A DNA stretch of 33,721 nucleotides from an uncultured Treponema sp. GTDB taxonomy: Bacteria > Spirochaetota > Spirochaetia > Treponematales > Treponemataceae. The translations under genes were made by a program, and so were the position numbers. The stretch's first letter is position 1; each line of letters opens with the position of its first letter. Location of the stretch: the NCBI GenBank assembly GCA_937877535.1, contig CALFJF010000068.1, positions 1 to 33,721 on the forward strand, given 5' to 3'. Below, piece after piece: positions 16,753-25,105 of this stretch. The notes below the pieces were generated by a model, which saw only the letters and a program-made list of their open reading frames with translations, did no database searches and had not been told where the DNA came from.

Positions 16753-18528
16753 TTACATGTGAAGACGAGCGTATGCGTCCCAAACGTTGTCTTCAACTTT
16801 TTTGCTTTCTGAAATGGCAGAAGAAAGCGAGTCTGAATCAAAGCCCGCAATGTCTGTTTTGAGCGCGGAAATTTTTGACTCGTCAGCCGTAACGGTTTCT
16901 TCGCCTGTCATTTTGAGCGCGACGACGTAATTTCCAAGCACCATCGGCTCGCTCAATTCGCCATTTTTGAGCGAGAACGCTTTTGTCCAGAAATTTTCGT
17001 TCGACGAGGCAGACGCGAGCGGTTTTACGTTTTCTGGCAGTTTTGACGAAATCGACGTTCCGCCGTAATTGAGCGAGATTCCGCTGACGGAGTTCGTTTC
17101 CGCTTCCTTAAATTGTGCCGCCGCGCTTTCAAATCCTGAAAGCGTTGCAGCCGCCGAAAAATCTTTTGCGCGCGCGATGAAATAATCTTCGATTCGCCCC
17201 GACTCGTTCGACGTAACGTACCGTTTTGCAACGTCAAATGAATCAGTCCGAGTGACTTCTCCGTCTTTTCTAAAAATCGTCCACCCTTCTGCCGTTTTGA
17301 TTGGACTTGACCAATCGTCTTTTGAAAGTTCAGAAAGGTTTTTCGCATCGTCTTTGTTAGAAAGAATGTTTGTCGCTTCGGAAATCGTTTTTGCGTTCAG
17401 TTTTCCGTCGTTGTCTGTATAGGTTTTCTTTCCAGCCCCGTTCAAAACCGAGGAAATCGTCAAACTTCCATCGGAAAGCCTTTCTCTCACAGAGGACGCG
17501 AGGTCTTGGCTGTCAAACGTTATTGCAGAAAAATCGATTGCGTCTGCTTTGCCAAAGTCTGGCTCTGTGGTTTTTCCGTCTTTTCTGAAAATCGTCCAAC
17601 CGCTCGATGTTTGAATAGCATCAGAAAACGAACCTTCGGAGAGCGAATCCAAACTTGAGAGCGCGGATTCGTCGGAAAGAATGCCTTTGATTTGATAGCG
17701 ATACGACGCGGTGATTTTTCCGTCTGCGTCTGTGTAGTATTTTTCAGAATATTCTTCGCCGAGTGCGTCTTTGAATTCTAAGGCATTTCCTGAAAGTTGA
17801 CTTGCGACTTGTTTTGCTGTCTGTTCGTCTTTGAAGGAAATCGCCGAAAGGTCAAACTTGTCAAAAAGCGAGCGGTTTTCTTCGGCAAACGTAAAAATCT
17901 CTGAATCTGGATAAAGAGATTTGTCAAAAGAAACCACGTCAAATGAACGGCGTTTTTCGCCCATCGAAAGAATGAAAGAAATTTCTTCGTCCGAGAGTTT
18001 TAGTCCGTAAAGTTTTGTGCCGCCGATTTCGTTTGAAGTGCCAAGCATATCGTAGTCAAAACGCTGCACGATAAGGCTATCTTTTATGTTTTTTCTCAAT
18101 TCTTCGCGGCTGTCTTCGGAAATCGCCTCGTATCTTGTCTGGGAATATTTCCCGTTTTCGTCAAGAAAATAAGGAAGCGCGAGCGTTGCACGGGCAACGG
18201 CTTTGTCGCTTGGCTCGTAGCCAGATTTCTTTACAAATGTAGCCCGTGCGATTTCGTTTATCGTGTCGCGAAACGCATACGTGTAAATGTAGAACCAGGT
18301 GAAGCCTTCGATGTTTTGACCTTGCGCTTTTGCCATACGCTCGTATCGGTCTATATTGAGCGCGAGAACGGAGTTTGGTTTGTATTCAATGGGTTTCCCA
18401 TCGTATTTTCCAAAGACGACCGCGTTTTCCGCTCTGCTGTTTCCTGCTCGCGCGGGTACAAAGATGAACGCCACTGCCGCCAAAATAAAAATTAAAACGG
18501 AGCCGACGTATAAAAATGGTTTTTTCAT
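16753..18528 (-). CDS. SurA/PpiD-like membrane-anchored foldase with two parvulin-like units
   Basis: A 591-residue protein with an N-terminal membrane anchor (residues about 5-25, hydrophobic with a short KK start) and no lipobox. Residues about 50-200 form a SurA/PpiD-type N-terminal chaperone helix region. Two parvulin-type rotamase units appear in tandem, about 225-319 and 331-425. Each begins DLSAISF/DFSAITF, contains YTDADGK/YTDNDGK, and ends GWTIFRKDG(K/E). They are clear duplicates of one another. The C-terminal part contains PENVKPLAS...SLKNGELSEPMVLGNYVVALK, again parvulin-like. Expected role: periplasmic folding of outer-membrane proteins or lipoproteins. GGGA precedes the ATG. It lies downstream of thrC on the same strand and 2 bp before the DUF115 gene. 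Confidence 0.82.
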   Translation of the reverse strand: MKKPFLYVGSVLIFILAAVAFIFVPARAGNSRAENAVVFGKYDGKPIEYKPNSVLALNIDRYERMAKAQGQNIEGFTWFYIYTYAFRDTINEIARATFVKKSGYEPSDKAVARATLALPYFLDENGKYSQTRYEAISEDSREELRKNIKDSLIVQRFDYDMLGTSNEIGGTKLYGLKLSDEEISFILSMGEKRRSFDVVSFDKSLYPDSEIFTFAEENRSLFDKFDLSAISFKDEQTAKQVASQLSGNALEFKDALGEEYSEKYYTDADGKITASYRYQIKGILSDESALSSLDSLSEGSFSDAIQTSSGWTIFRKDGKTTEPDFGKADAIDFSAITFDSQDLASSVRERLSDGSLTISSVLNGAGKKTYTDNDGKLNAKTISEATNILSNKDDAKNLSELSKDDWSSPIKTAEGWTIFRKDGEVTRTDSFDVAKRYVTSNESGRIEDYFIARAKDFSAAATLSGFESAAAQFKEAETNSVSGISLNYGGTSISSKLPENVKPLASASSNENFWTKAFSLKNGELSEPMVLGNYVVALKMTGEETVTADESKISALKTDIAGFDSDSLSSAISESKKVEDNVWDAYARLHM

Positions 18529-18602
18529 TGCTGTTCCCTTTTTGGATTTTTAGAATAGATGAATGGCAAGATTCTATCACCGTGCGCAAAAAAAATCCAC
18601 AC

Positions 18603-18617
18603 AGAGAGAATCTCTCA
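18603..18617 (-). other. Short palindrome after thrC, weak terminator candidate
   Basis: GAGAGA and TCTCTC form a short perfect hairpin after the thrC stop on the - strand. A T8 stretch follows about 10 nt later, which is too far for a textbook terminator. It may attenuate readthrough from thrC into the foldase gene. Confidence 0.35.
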
Positions 18618-18620
18618 AAA

Positions 18621-19946
18621 TTATTCAATTCCGTATTTTTTCATTTCTTTTTTGACTTCCTCGATAGAATTGCACTGCGGTACAAAAAAATCAACGGAAG
18701 AAAACGCTTTTGCCACATCAGGTGGAAGCGTCGCTTTTTCTCCGAGCGTGTGAAACACGTAATCGGCAGAAATGGCTGGATGGTCGCGCATAACGAGAAC
18801 CACAGACGAATCTTCGTCCGCCGTGATTTCTTCTCGTTTTTTTGCCGCGGCATACGCTTTTGCGGTCGCGCTGTCGGAAAGAAGCGCAAAGCGAGAAAAA
18901 AGTTCTTGACAAGCCGCTTTTTCGTCGTCTGTTGTGACCAAAGACGGAAAAATAAAATTTTTTAGCATAAGCGAGTTTACGTTGAACACTTCTTCAAGAC
19001 GCTCAAGGTTTGAAGGACTTGCGGGGTCGCTTTTTTCTCGGCTCAAAAAATCAATCGTGCCGTCCATCACAACGCATTTTCCCGCCGCGTCAAGTTTGAG
19101 TTCATGTGTGGTGGGGCAAATAAATCCTGAAAGCGGGAGCGACATTTTCCAACTGTACAATCCCGCCACCACGTTTGAGTAATTTCCTGGAGACATTGCG
19201 TAAAAAATGTCCGCGCGCGTGTCTTCTTTAAGACGCGAAAACGCGAACGGATAAAAAAACGACTGAGGAATGAGCCGCCCGATGTTCGCCGTATTTGCCA
19301 CCGTAATCGAGTTTCTTTTTACAAAAGGGCGGTCTAAAAAAAACGCGCGCACGATTTTGTGGCAATCTTCCTCCGTGCCGTTTATTTCGATTGGAATGAT
19401 GTTGCCGCCGTTTTGAATCAAATCGCTTTCTTTTATTCCGCGGATTTTTCGATTTGGACGAGAAGGGTAGAGCAAAACTGCTTTGAGCCTTTTTTTTCCT
19501 CGCATCATGAGCGAAAGACTTGCGCCCAACTCTCCGACCGAAGCGTCAAGAAAAATCGCTTCTCCGCCCGTCAGCGTGAGCGTTGTTTCAAGCGCATTTA
19601 CAAGAAACGAGATTCCAAAGTCTTTGTGGCTTCCCGTTGGCGTGTGAAACAACTCCAGCGCGTACAGTCGCTCGTCGAGTTTTTTGATTTGTGGAGAAAA
19701 ATGTTTGAATGCGTTTACCGCAATCGTTTCGCAGATTATGGGACTAAATTCGTCTTTGAGAAACGCGCTCGTGAGCGCACCTGCAATCGATTCAAAAGAC
19801 GTTGAGCTGTTTGTGTACAAAATCCAGCGACGCATATCTTCAAAATCATTTGGAATAAAAAGACCGCCGTCAAGCGGCATACAATTTCGCATGGCAAAAC
19901 CAAAATCCACGGAATTATTTTGATTTCTGGAACTGATACATTTCAT
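18621..19946 (-). CDS. thrC: Threonine synthase
   Basis: A 441-residue PLP enzyme that converts O-phosphohomoserine to threonine. The PLP lysine is Lys108 in TPTGSHKDFG, the diagnostic fold-type II motif of ThrC. The N-terminus (MKCISSRNQNNSVDFGFAM) matches the ThrC opening SxR.....V.F..A. The later ANTANIGRLIPQ segment fits the phosphate-binding region. Length is normal for the long bacterial form. There is no Shine-Dalgarno; TATACT ends 7 nt before the ATG. It shares the aspartate-semialdehyde pathway with asd, encoded about 2 kb away on the same strand. Confidence 0.93.
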   Translation of the reverse strand: MKCISSRNQNNSVDFGFAMRNCMPLDGGLFIPNDFEDMRRWILYTNSSTSFESIAGALTSAFLKDEFSPIICETIAVNAFKHFSPQIKKLDERLYALELFHTPTGSHKDFGISFLVNALETTLTLTGGEAIFLDASVGELGASLSLMMRGKKRLKAVLLYPSRPNRKIRGIKESDLIQNGGNIIPIEINGTEEDCHKIVRAFFLDRPFVKRNSITVANTANIGRLIPQSFFYPFAFSRLKEDTRADIFYAMSPGNYSNVVAGLYSWKMSLPLSGFICPTTHELKLDAAGKCVVMDGTIDFLSREKSDPASPSNLERLEEVFNVNSLMLKNFIFPSLVTTDDEKAACQELFSRFALLSDSATAKAYAAAKKREEITADEDSSVVLVMRDHPAISADYVFHTLGEKATLPPDVAKAFSSVDFFVPQCNSIEEVKKEMKKYGIE

Positions 19947-19960
19947 AAAAAAAAGTATAG
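19947..19960 (-). promoter_or_regulatory. thrC -10 box, leaderless type
   Basis: On the - strand TATACT (complement of 19954-19959) is followed by seven T and then the thrC ATG. No convincing -35 was found. Confidence 0.5.
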
Positions 19961-20063
19961 AGAATTACATAAAAAAAATCCTTAAAATCGCCACGGATTT
20001 TTTGAGCAAATCATTTTGTCTGGAAGAATTTTGTGATTGAGCGAATCGTTTTGGTATTTGAAA

Positions 20064-20147
20064 AAAATTATTCAGCGATTGAGTAAAATTATTCAGCGAT
20101 TGAGCAAAATTATTCGGTGGTTGAGTAAAATTATTCGGTGGTTGAGC
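20064..20147. repeat. Four tandem 21-bp units grown from a palindromic repeat
   Basis: Units at 20064-20084, 20085-20105, 20106-20126 and 20127-20147 share AAAATTATTC-NG-NNG-TTGAG. Units 1-2 read CAGCGATTGAG and units 3-4 read CGGTGGTTGAG. The last unit runs straight into the palindromic repeat at 20137-20161. The spacer-free array fills the gap between thrC and the DUF3943 gene. Confidence 0.9.
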
Positions 20148-20161
20148 CTGTCGAAACCACC
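20137..20161. repeat. Palindromic dispersed repeat, copy A
   Basis: GGTGGTT...AACCACC palindrome with GAGCCTGTCGA in the centre. Near-identical copies occur at 22938-22962 (GAGCTTGTCGA) and 31665-31689 (GAGCGTGTCGA). The only differences among the three 25-bp copies are at one central position. Confidence 0.9.
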
Positions 20162-20173
20162 GCCATTTGTGCA

Positions 20174-21709
20174 TTATTTTGCTTGTAATTTACAATACGC
20201 GCTCGTCGTGTTTACGATTTGAGCCACGTCGTTTAGCGTTCTGTATGTGGCAAATTTTGTGTAGATTTCTTCTACAAGACCGAGTTTGACGAGTTTGTTT
20301 AGCGCAAATTCCGCGCCAAGATTCAAAATTCCCACAAAATCCCAGCCCGTGTGCGTTGCGTGAGTGCCGTCAGAAAATTCTTGCAGTTGATTGTAAAAAT
20401 CGTACATCGCGTATCCTCTAAACGAGGCAAAAACGGACGAACCGTTTTCGTTTTTTACTTTTGCGGAAAGTTTTGTTTGCGCTCCAATGTTAAAGTTGTA
20501 CGGTCTACTCGGATTATCTCGTTTTTCAATAAAAACCTCGTCAAAATTACGGCGGTAATAATAAAAATCGCTCGTTCCCAACAAAATCGCCGCTAAGTGC
20601 GCATGCCATTCGAGTGCGTTTTTTTGAAACTCCCGCCGCTGTTTTATGGCAATTCCCGGCGCAATCGTTGAAAGTAAATAATACGAATGCCAGTCAAAAT
20701 CATATTCCATAACGACTCCAACCGTTGTTGCAACATCTTCTGAGTTGAGTTTTTCGGGAGCGCGAGAAATCAACATTCCGTTTGAGAGAATGCGGATTTG
20801 GTAAAAGATTTTTTTGTCGAGTGAAGCGTAAGCGCATGCAGCCCCCGTTCCAGAGCCTTTTCCGATTGCGCCACTCATTTCGAGTTCAAATTGACTATAC
20901 GGATCGTTTGAATCGTGCGCGAACGGATTTCCATACGTTACGTTAAGCGAAGGCGCGAAAAAAAATGGATACACTTCCGATTTTTCCCATTCTCCGCTGT
21001 AGCCGCGAAGGTCTGTGTAGCCGACGGCGTTTCCGAGTGCAAGTGTGAACGAAAGTTCGTGAATATTTCCGTGAGTGCCGAGCGGTTTTTGTCGCGTCCA
21101 AATTTCCGTCCACATTCTCGTTGGATTTACAAGGATTCCAAGCGCGTCGTGGATTTCGTCTGCTTCAATAGAAAGTCGATAGAGCATTTCTCCCACCGCA
21201 AACGCGCCAACGGTCGTGTAAATGATGTCGTTTTTGCTCGGCGCATTTGTTTCGCACAAATATTCCCACATTGCAGTTCCAACCGTAGTAAGCGCAAAAG
21301 ATTCGATTCTGTTTAAATTTGAACTGCGAGCAACGTTGTAGTAAATCGTTCCTTGATATGGATGAAGCACAAAATTCGTCCAATACCAATCGTTGTCCCA
21401 TTCTAATTTTCGTGTCCAAAAATGATTCCATTGTTCAGGTCCAACCTTTGTCCAGCCAGCATCAACCACAAATCGATTATATGTTGAAAGTCCTACGTTC
21501 CAAAAAAGAAGCCCGCCAACTGCGGTAAACCAATGTTTTTTTCCGTCATTTTCATGCAAAAATCCGCCGTTTTGCGTTTCTTTCAAAATGGCTTCCGCGT
21601 CAAACGCAATTTCGTTTTTGTTTTCCGCGTGAGAACTCGAATCTTGACAAAAAAGCGGGAGCGAAATTGAGAAGGCAAAAACGATACAAAAAACAACGCG
21701 CATTTTCAT
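20174..21709 (-). CDS. DUF3943 domain outer-membrane-type protein
   Basis: A 511-residue protein with a signal peptide (MKMRVVFCIVFAFSISLPLFCQ). Its N-terminal half matches DUF3943, a membrane-associated family of unknown function. The family signature is seen in WNHFWTRKLEWDNDWYWTNF, then HPYQGTIYYNVARSS and TTVGTAMWEYLCE, with GEMLYRLS. The second half is beta-strand rich (aromatic and Gly alternation), consistent with an outer-membrane barrel. No Shine-Dalgarno is present. An extended -10 (TTGGTATATT) ends 4 nt before the first ATG and 10 nt before the second (Met3), so Met3 could be the true start. It is followed by the tandem repeat array. Confidence 0.82.
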   Translation of the reverse strand: MKMRVVFCIVFAFSISLPLFCQDSSSHAENKNEIAFDAEAILKETQNGGFLHENDGKKHWFTAVGGLLFWNVGLSTYNRFVVDAGWTKVGPEQWNHFWTRKLEWDNDWYWTNFVLHPYQGTIYYNVARSSNLNRIESFALTTVGTAMWEYLCETNAPSKNDIIYTTVGAFAVGEMLYRLSIEADEIHDALGILVNPTRMWTEIWTRQKPLGTHGNIHELSFTLALGNAVGYTDLRGYSGEWEKSEVYPFFFAPSLNVTYGNPFAHDSNDPYSQFELEMSGAIGKGSGTGAACAYASLDKKIFYQIRILSNGMLISRAPEKLNSEDVATTVGVVMEYDFDWHSYYLLSTIAPGIAIKQRREFQKNALEWHAHLAAILLGTSDFYYYRRNFDEVFIEKRDNPSRPYNFNIGAQTKLSAKVKNENGSSVFASFRGYAMYDFYNQLQEFSDGTHATHTGWDFVGILNLGAEFALNKLVKLGLVEEIYTKFATYRTLNDVAQIVNTTSAYCKLQAK

Positions 21710-21723
21710 AAAAAATATACCAA
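21710..21723 (-). promoter_or_regulatory. Extended -10 box of the DUF3943 gene
   Basis: On the - strand TTGGTATATT (TG-N-TATATT) ends 4 nt before the first ATG. The same TTGGTATA core precedes tilS. No ribosome binding site is visible between box and start. Confidence 0.45.
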
Positions 21724-21749
21724 TTTGTTGGATTTGTGAGGAAAACGTT

Positions 21750-21803
21750 ATTATCGGGCTTGATTTTTTGATAGTTCGACTTTGCTTTTTTAAGCCCGAT
21801 AAT
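21750..21803. terminator. 12-bp inverted repeat after asd
   Basis: ATTATCGGGCTT (21750-21761) and AAGCCCGATAAT (21792-21803) are perfect reverse complements separated by 30 nt. The T-run follows on the + strand, whereas the flanking genes are on the - strand. As an asd terminator it would be imperfect. It could also be a regulatory inverted repeat upstream of the DUF3943 gene. Confidence 0.5.
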
Positions 21804-21817
21804 TTTTACATTTTTAT

Positions 21818-22915
21818 TTAATCAAAAAATCCTTTTGCTTTGAGCAATTCCGCGTTCAAAATTCCGCCGAGGGCGGCTCCACGCTTGGTGTTGTGGCTCA
21901 ACGCAACGAACTTGATGTCAAACACATTGCACTTTCGCAAGCGGCCAAGCACACACGCCATGCCTTTTTCGGTGTCGCGGTCGCGGTTTGGCTGCGGGCG
22001 GTTTTCTTCCTCGCGGTAGACGATTGGATGCTCCGGGGCTGACGGAAGCGCGAGTTCTTGCGGAAGCGAAGTGAATTCTCGCCACACGCGAAGGATTTCT
22101 TCAAGGGAAGGCTTTTTGTCTTCGGGTAAGTCGAATTCAAGGTTCACGCTCGCCGTGTGTCCGTCAATCACGGGAACGCGCGTGCAAGTCGAAGAAACGA
22201 CAGGGCTTTCCGCGTTCTCAATCTTGCCGTCTTTCACGCTTCCCAAAATCTTTAAGCACTCTTTTTCGGTTTTTTCTTCCTCGCCGCCGATGTACGGAAC
22301 GATGTTGTCAATCATGTCAAAACTCGGCACTCCCGGGTAGCCCGCGCCGCTGACTGCCTGCAAGGTCGTGACAATCATTCGCTTTACGGGATAGCCTGCC
22401 TTCTGCAAAGCGTAGAGCGGCATCATGTATGTCTGGAGCGAGCAATTCGGCTTAACGGCGATAAAGCCCTTGTCCCAGCCGTGGTGCTTTTTCTGCTCTG
22501 CGATTACATCGAGGTGAGAGTAGTTGATTTCAGGAATGAGCATGGGAACATCTTCCGTCCAGCGGTTCGCGCTCGCGTTCGACACGACGGGAATTCCCTC
22601 TACGGCGTAAGCGGCTTCCAACGCTTTGATTTCGTCCTTGCCCATTTCAAGAGCCGAGAAAACGAATCGGCACTTTCCGAGCGCGGCTTTCGCATCGTTT
22701 GCGTCCTGAACGATTAAATCTTTCACATCGTTCGGAATATTCGCGCCGATGAGCCAGCGGTTCGCCACCGCCTCTTTGTACGCTTTCCCTGCCGAGCGCG
22801 GGCTTGCCGCAACATAAGTCACCTTGAACCAGGGATGGTCTTCCAACAACTTGATGTATCTCTGCCCGACCATTCCCGTCGCACCCAAAACTCCAACTGC
22901 TATCTTTTCTGCCAT
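21818..22915 (-). CDS. asd: Aspartate-semialdehyde dehydrogenase (archaeal/fungal type)
   Basis: A 365-residue enzyme that reduces aspartyl phosphate to aspartate semialdehyde with NADPH, the branch point to lysine/DAP, threonine and methionine. The Rossmann motif GATGMVG spans 11-17. The catalytic Cys158 lies in KPNCSLQT, and TRVPVIDGHTASV holds the conserved His. The C-terminal LSHNTKRGAALGGILNAELL is the signature of the archaeal/fungal-type branch. GGAG precedes the ATG. It lies downstream of dapA on the same strand, with a palindromic repeat in the 104-bp gap. Codons favour C/G endings more than neighbours. Confidence 0.93.
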   Translation of the reverse strand: MAEKIAVGVLGATGMVGQRYIKLLEDHPWFKVTYVAASPRSAGKAYKEAVANRWLIGANIPNDVKDLIVQDANDAKAALGKCRFVFSALEMGKDEIKALEAAYAVEGIPVVSNASANRWTEDVPMLIPEINYSHLDVIAEQKKHHGWDKGFIAVKPNCSLQTYMMPLYALQKAGYPVKRMIVTTLQAVSGAGYPGVPSFDMIDNIVPYIGGEEEKTEKECLKILGSVKDGKIENAESPVVSSTCTRVPVIDGHTASVNLEFDLPEDKKPSLEEILRVWREFTSLPQELALPSAPEHPIVYREEENRPQPNRDRDTEKGMACVLGRLRKCNVFDIKFVALSHNTKRGAALGGILNAELLKAKGFFD

Positions 22916-22937
22916 AATTTTTCTCCATTATTAATGC

Positions 22938-22962
22938 GGTGGTTGAGCTTGTCGAAACCACC
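22938..22962. repeat. Palindromic dispersed repeat, copy B
   Basis: GGTGGTT...AACCACC around GAGCTTGTCGA, between dapA and asd. It lies upstream of the asd ribosome binding site in what should be a co-transcribed gap. Same family as the copies at 20137 and 31665. Confidence 0.9.
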
Positions 22963-23019
22963 ATAAACAAGGTCATTTGCACATTGCATTCGGCAAGTGC
23001 CAGACTCAATAACCGTCTT

Positions 23020-23934
23020 TTACAATTCACTCTCTTTGAGCGCTTTTTCTATCACTTTTTTTGCGTCATCGGTCACTTCTACGAGCGGAAGGCGGCAAGG
23101 GCCTGCTTTCATTCCCTTGAAATTCATCGCGTATTTGATGCTCGTGGGGTTTCCGTCAACGAACGCCGCCTTGAAGAACGGAAGCAATCGGAAGTGGATT
23201 TTTCGAGCCGCCGCGATGTCGCCCGCAAGCGCCTTGTTCGCCAGTTCCGCGACGATTTTCGGAGCTAAGTTTGACACGACCGAGATAATTCCGTCGCCGC
23301 CGAGCGCAATCAACGGCAAAGTAAGACCGTCGTCTCCGCTCAAAACGGCAAAATCTGGCTTCTTTGACTTAATCTGTGCAATCACATCGCCCATCTGGTT
23401 GATGTTTCCGCTCGCTTCTTTTACGCCCGCGATGTTCGGCAGCTCCGCGATTCGCGCGAGCAAGTCAGTCGGAATGTTCACTCCAGTGCGCCCCTGAATA
23501 TTGTAGACGACAATCGGAATCCCGACTTTTGAAACCGCCTCAAAATGACGGAAAATGCCTTCTTTTGACGGCTTGTTGTAATATGGCGTGACGACCAAAG
23601 CCGCGTCCGCGCCCGCTTTTTTTGCGCGCTCGCAGTATTTCACCGCGTCGCGCGTGTTGTTGCTTCCCGCACCAAGGATGACTGGGATTTTTTTGCCCGA
23701 TTTTTTCTCGAAAGAGCGGACTTCTTCCATTACAATTTCAATGAGCTTGTCTTCTTCGCTACCAGGAGTTTCGTCCAAAGTGGGAGTCTCAGCCGTAGTT
23801 CCGAGCGGAACCAGCCCGTCAATTCCCTGCTCAAGCTGAAATTTGACATTCGTTCTGAAACCTTCGTAGTCCACCGAACCGTCATCGTTCATCGGCGTAA
23901 TCATCGCTGTAAAAGCACCGCGAAATTTTGTCAT
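23020..23934 (-). CDS. dapA: 4-hydroxy-tetrahydrodipicolinate synthase
   Basis: A 304-residue class I aldolase that condenses aspartate semialdehyde with pyruvate, the first step of the lysine/DAP branch. Markers are GTTAETPTLDE, VVTPYYNKPSKEG with the conserved Tyr, VVYNIQGRTGVNI, and the Schiff-base Lys in IAGVKEASG. GDDGLTLPLIALGGDGIISVVSN is the C-terminal motif. I start at MTKFRGAF because GAGGTG lies just upstream; the longer extension reads through that ribosome binding site. asd follows, so enzyme and substrate supplier are paired. Confidence 0.94.
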   Translation of the reverse strand: MTKFRGAFTAMITPMNDDGSVDYEGFRTNVKFQLEQGIDGLVPLGTTAETPTLDETPGSEEDKLIEIVMEEVRSFEKKSGKKIPVILGAGSNNTRDAVKYCERAKKAGADAALVVTPYYNKPSKEGIFRHFEAVSKVGIPIVVYNIQGRTGVNIPTDLLARIAELPNIAGVKEASGNINQMGDVIAQIKSKKPDFAVLSGDDGLTLPLIALGGDGIISVVSNLAPKIVAELANKALAGDIAAARKIHFRLLPFFKAAFVDGNPTSIKYAMNFKGMKAGPCRLPLVEVTDDAKKVIEKALKESEL

Positions 23935-23980
23935 TTTGCACCTCGATAAAAAGTCAAAAAGCAATTTTTTCGTCAATTTT

Positions 23981-23992
23981 AGCGAATTCGCT
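23981..23992. promoter_or_regulatory. 12-bp perfect palindrome upstream of dapA
   Basis: AGCGAATTCGCT is a perfect palindrome about 47-58 bp upstream of the dapA start, in the divergent gap with the nucleotidyltransferase gene. It could be an operator or hairpin. The role is inferred only from symmetry and position. Confidence 0.35.
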
Positions 23993-24073
23993 TTTTATAA
24001 ACAATAAACCTTTTGAAAACTTTGTTTTTGGTCAGAAAAAATTGAAAAAATTCGCCCGAAAAAAATGCAAAAT

Positions 24074-24102
24074 TTGCCCATTTTTTTTGTCCGTGGTATC
24101 AT
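24074..24102 (+). promoter_or_regulatory. sigma70-type promoter of the nucleotidyltransferase gene
   Basis: TTGCCC (24074-24079), 17-nt spacer, TATCAT (24097-24102) preceded by an extended TG-N. A 26-nt leader with AAGGGG follows, so this gene, in contrast to several neighbours, has a conventional Shine-Dalgarno leader. Confidence 0.55.
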
Positions 24103-24134
24103 CGTTTTTGAAAATCAGAGAAAAGGGGATAGAA

Positions 24135-25058
24135 ATGAAACCGACATTGTTAGTTTTGGCGGCGGGAATGGGTAGCCGCTATGGTGGCGTTAAGCAGATT
24201 GACGCGGTTGGAAAGAACGGCGAGTGCCTTTTGGACTTTGCCGCATTCGATGCAAAAAAGTGCGGATTCGGAAAGGTCGTGTACATTATCCGAAAAGACA
24301 TCGAAAAGGATTTCCGCGAGCGGCTTTTTGACCGAGTTGCCCGCAATTTCAACGCGGAATATGTGTTCCAGACTCCGACGGCACTTTTGAGCGAGGACGA
24401 GCAGAAGCAGGCGGCGGAGCGAACGAAACCGTGGGGAACGATTCACGCCGTTTTGTGCGCAAAAGAAGCGATTGGCGAGCCATTTGCCGTAATCAACGCG
24501 GATGATTACTATGGTCGGGCGGCTTTTGAGACTTTGGGCGGCTATCTTTCTTCTATAAACAACGACTGCACGGAACACGCGATGGTCGGCTACATTCTCG
24601 GAAACACGATGAGCCGAAACGGTTCGGTGAGCCGAGGCGTGGCGCAAACAGAAAACGGCTACTTAAAATCAATCGTCGAGAACACAAAAATCTATTACAC
24701 GGGCGAGCATTTTGAAGGAAACGAAATCGTCTCTGAACTTGACGGAAAAACCGTTCCGATGACGGGCAAAGAAACCGTGAGCATGAATTTGTTCGGCTTC
24801 TCGCCAAAAGCGTTCGAGAGCTTTGAAGAATATTGGGAAAATTTCAAAAAAACGAGCCTTGCACTCCCGAAAGCAGAGGCTCTTCTTCCCGTGGCGGCGA
24901 GCGACATCATCAAAAACGGCGAAGGCAAAATCCGCGTCTTCACGAGCGATGAAAGCTGGTTCGGCATGACCTACCCCGAAGACAAAGAGGTCGTCAAATC
25001 CGAAATCGCAAAGAAAATCGCAAGCGGTTACTATCCAGAAAAACTGTGGGAGAAATAA
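24135..25058 (+). CDS. Nucleotidyltransferase family protein (sugar-nucleotide type)
   Basis: A 307-residue protein. The start ATG at 24135 has AAGGGG 6 nt upstream. The N-terminus LLVLAAGMGSRYGGVKQ is the NTP-transferase signature (G-x-G-(T/S)-R-hydrophobic). INADDYYG fits the metal-binding Asp pair, and ERTKPWGTIHAVLCAK fits the sugar-nucleotide pyrophosphorylase fold with the TxPWG..HA pattern. A substrate (glucose, mannose or other sugar phosphate) cannot be named from motifs alone. No glycan genes lie next to it. Codons are more G/C-ending than in the flanking spirochaetal genes. Confidence 0.85.
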   Translation: MKPTLLVLAAGMGSRYGGVKQIDAVGKNGECLLDFAAFDAKKCGFGKVVYIIRKDIEKDFRERLFDRVARNFNAEYVFQTPTALLSEDEQKQAAERTKPWGTIHAVLCAKEAIGEPFAVINADDYYGRAAFETLGGYLSSINNDCTEHAMVGYILGNTMSRNGSVSRGVAQTENGYLKSIVENTKIYYTGEHFEGNEIVSELDGKTVPMTGKETVSMNLFGFSPKAFESFEEYWENFKKTSLALPKAEALLPVAASDIIKNGEGKIRVFTSDESWFGMTYPEDKEVVKSEIAKKIASGYYPEKLWEK

Positions 25059-25070
25059 AAGGCTAAAAAA

Positions 25071-25105
25071 AACAAGGAACTTTCAAAGTTCCTTGTTTTT
25101 TTTCA
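25071..25105. terminator. Bidirectional terminator between nucleotidyltransferase and deoD
   Basis: AACAAGGAACTTT (25071-25083) and AAAGTTCCTTGTT (25085-25097) form a long stem; the real loop is several nt around CTTTCAAAG. T8 follows on + and A-runs precede it on the - strand. Shared by the convergent genes. Confidence 0.9.

Noticed and set aside
19965..20174. Small protein with QSLNNFT repeats
   Set aside because: Arises from the 21-bp tandem repeats; no ribosome binding site, no conserved start.
23935..24134. Lysine riboswitch upstream of dapA
   Set aside because: The 200-bp gap lacks the length and conserved L-box sequence blocks; only a 12-bp palindrome was seen.
24135..25058. Naming the nucleotidyltransferase galU or glmU
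   Set aside because: Motifs show the superfamily only; substrate-determining features cannot be assigned.
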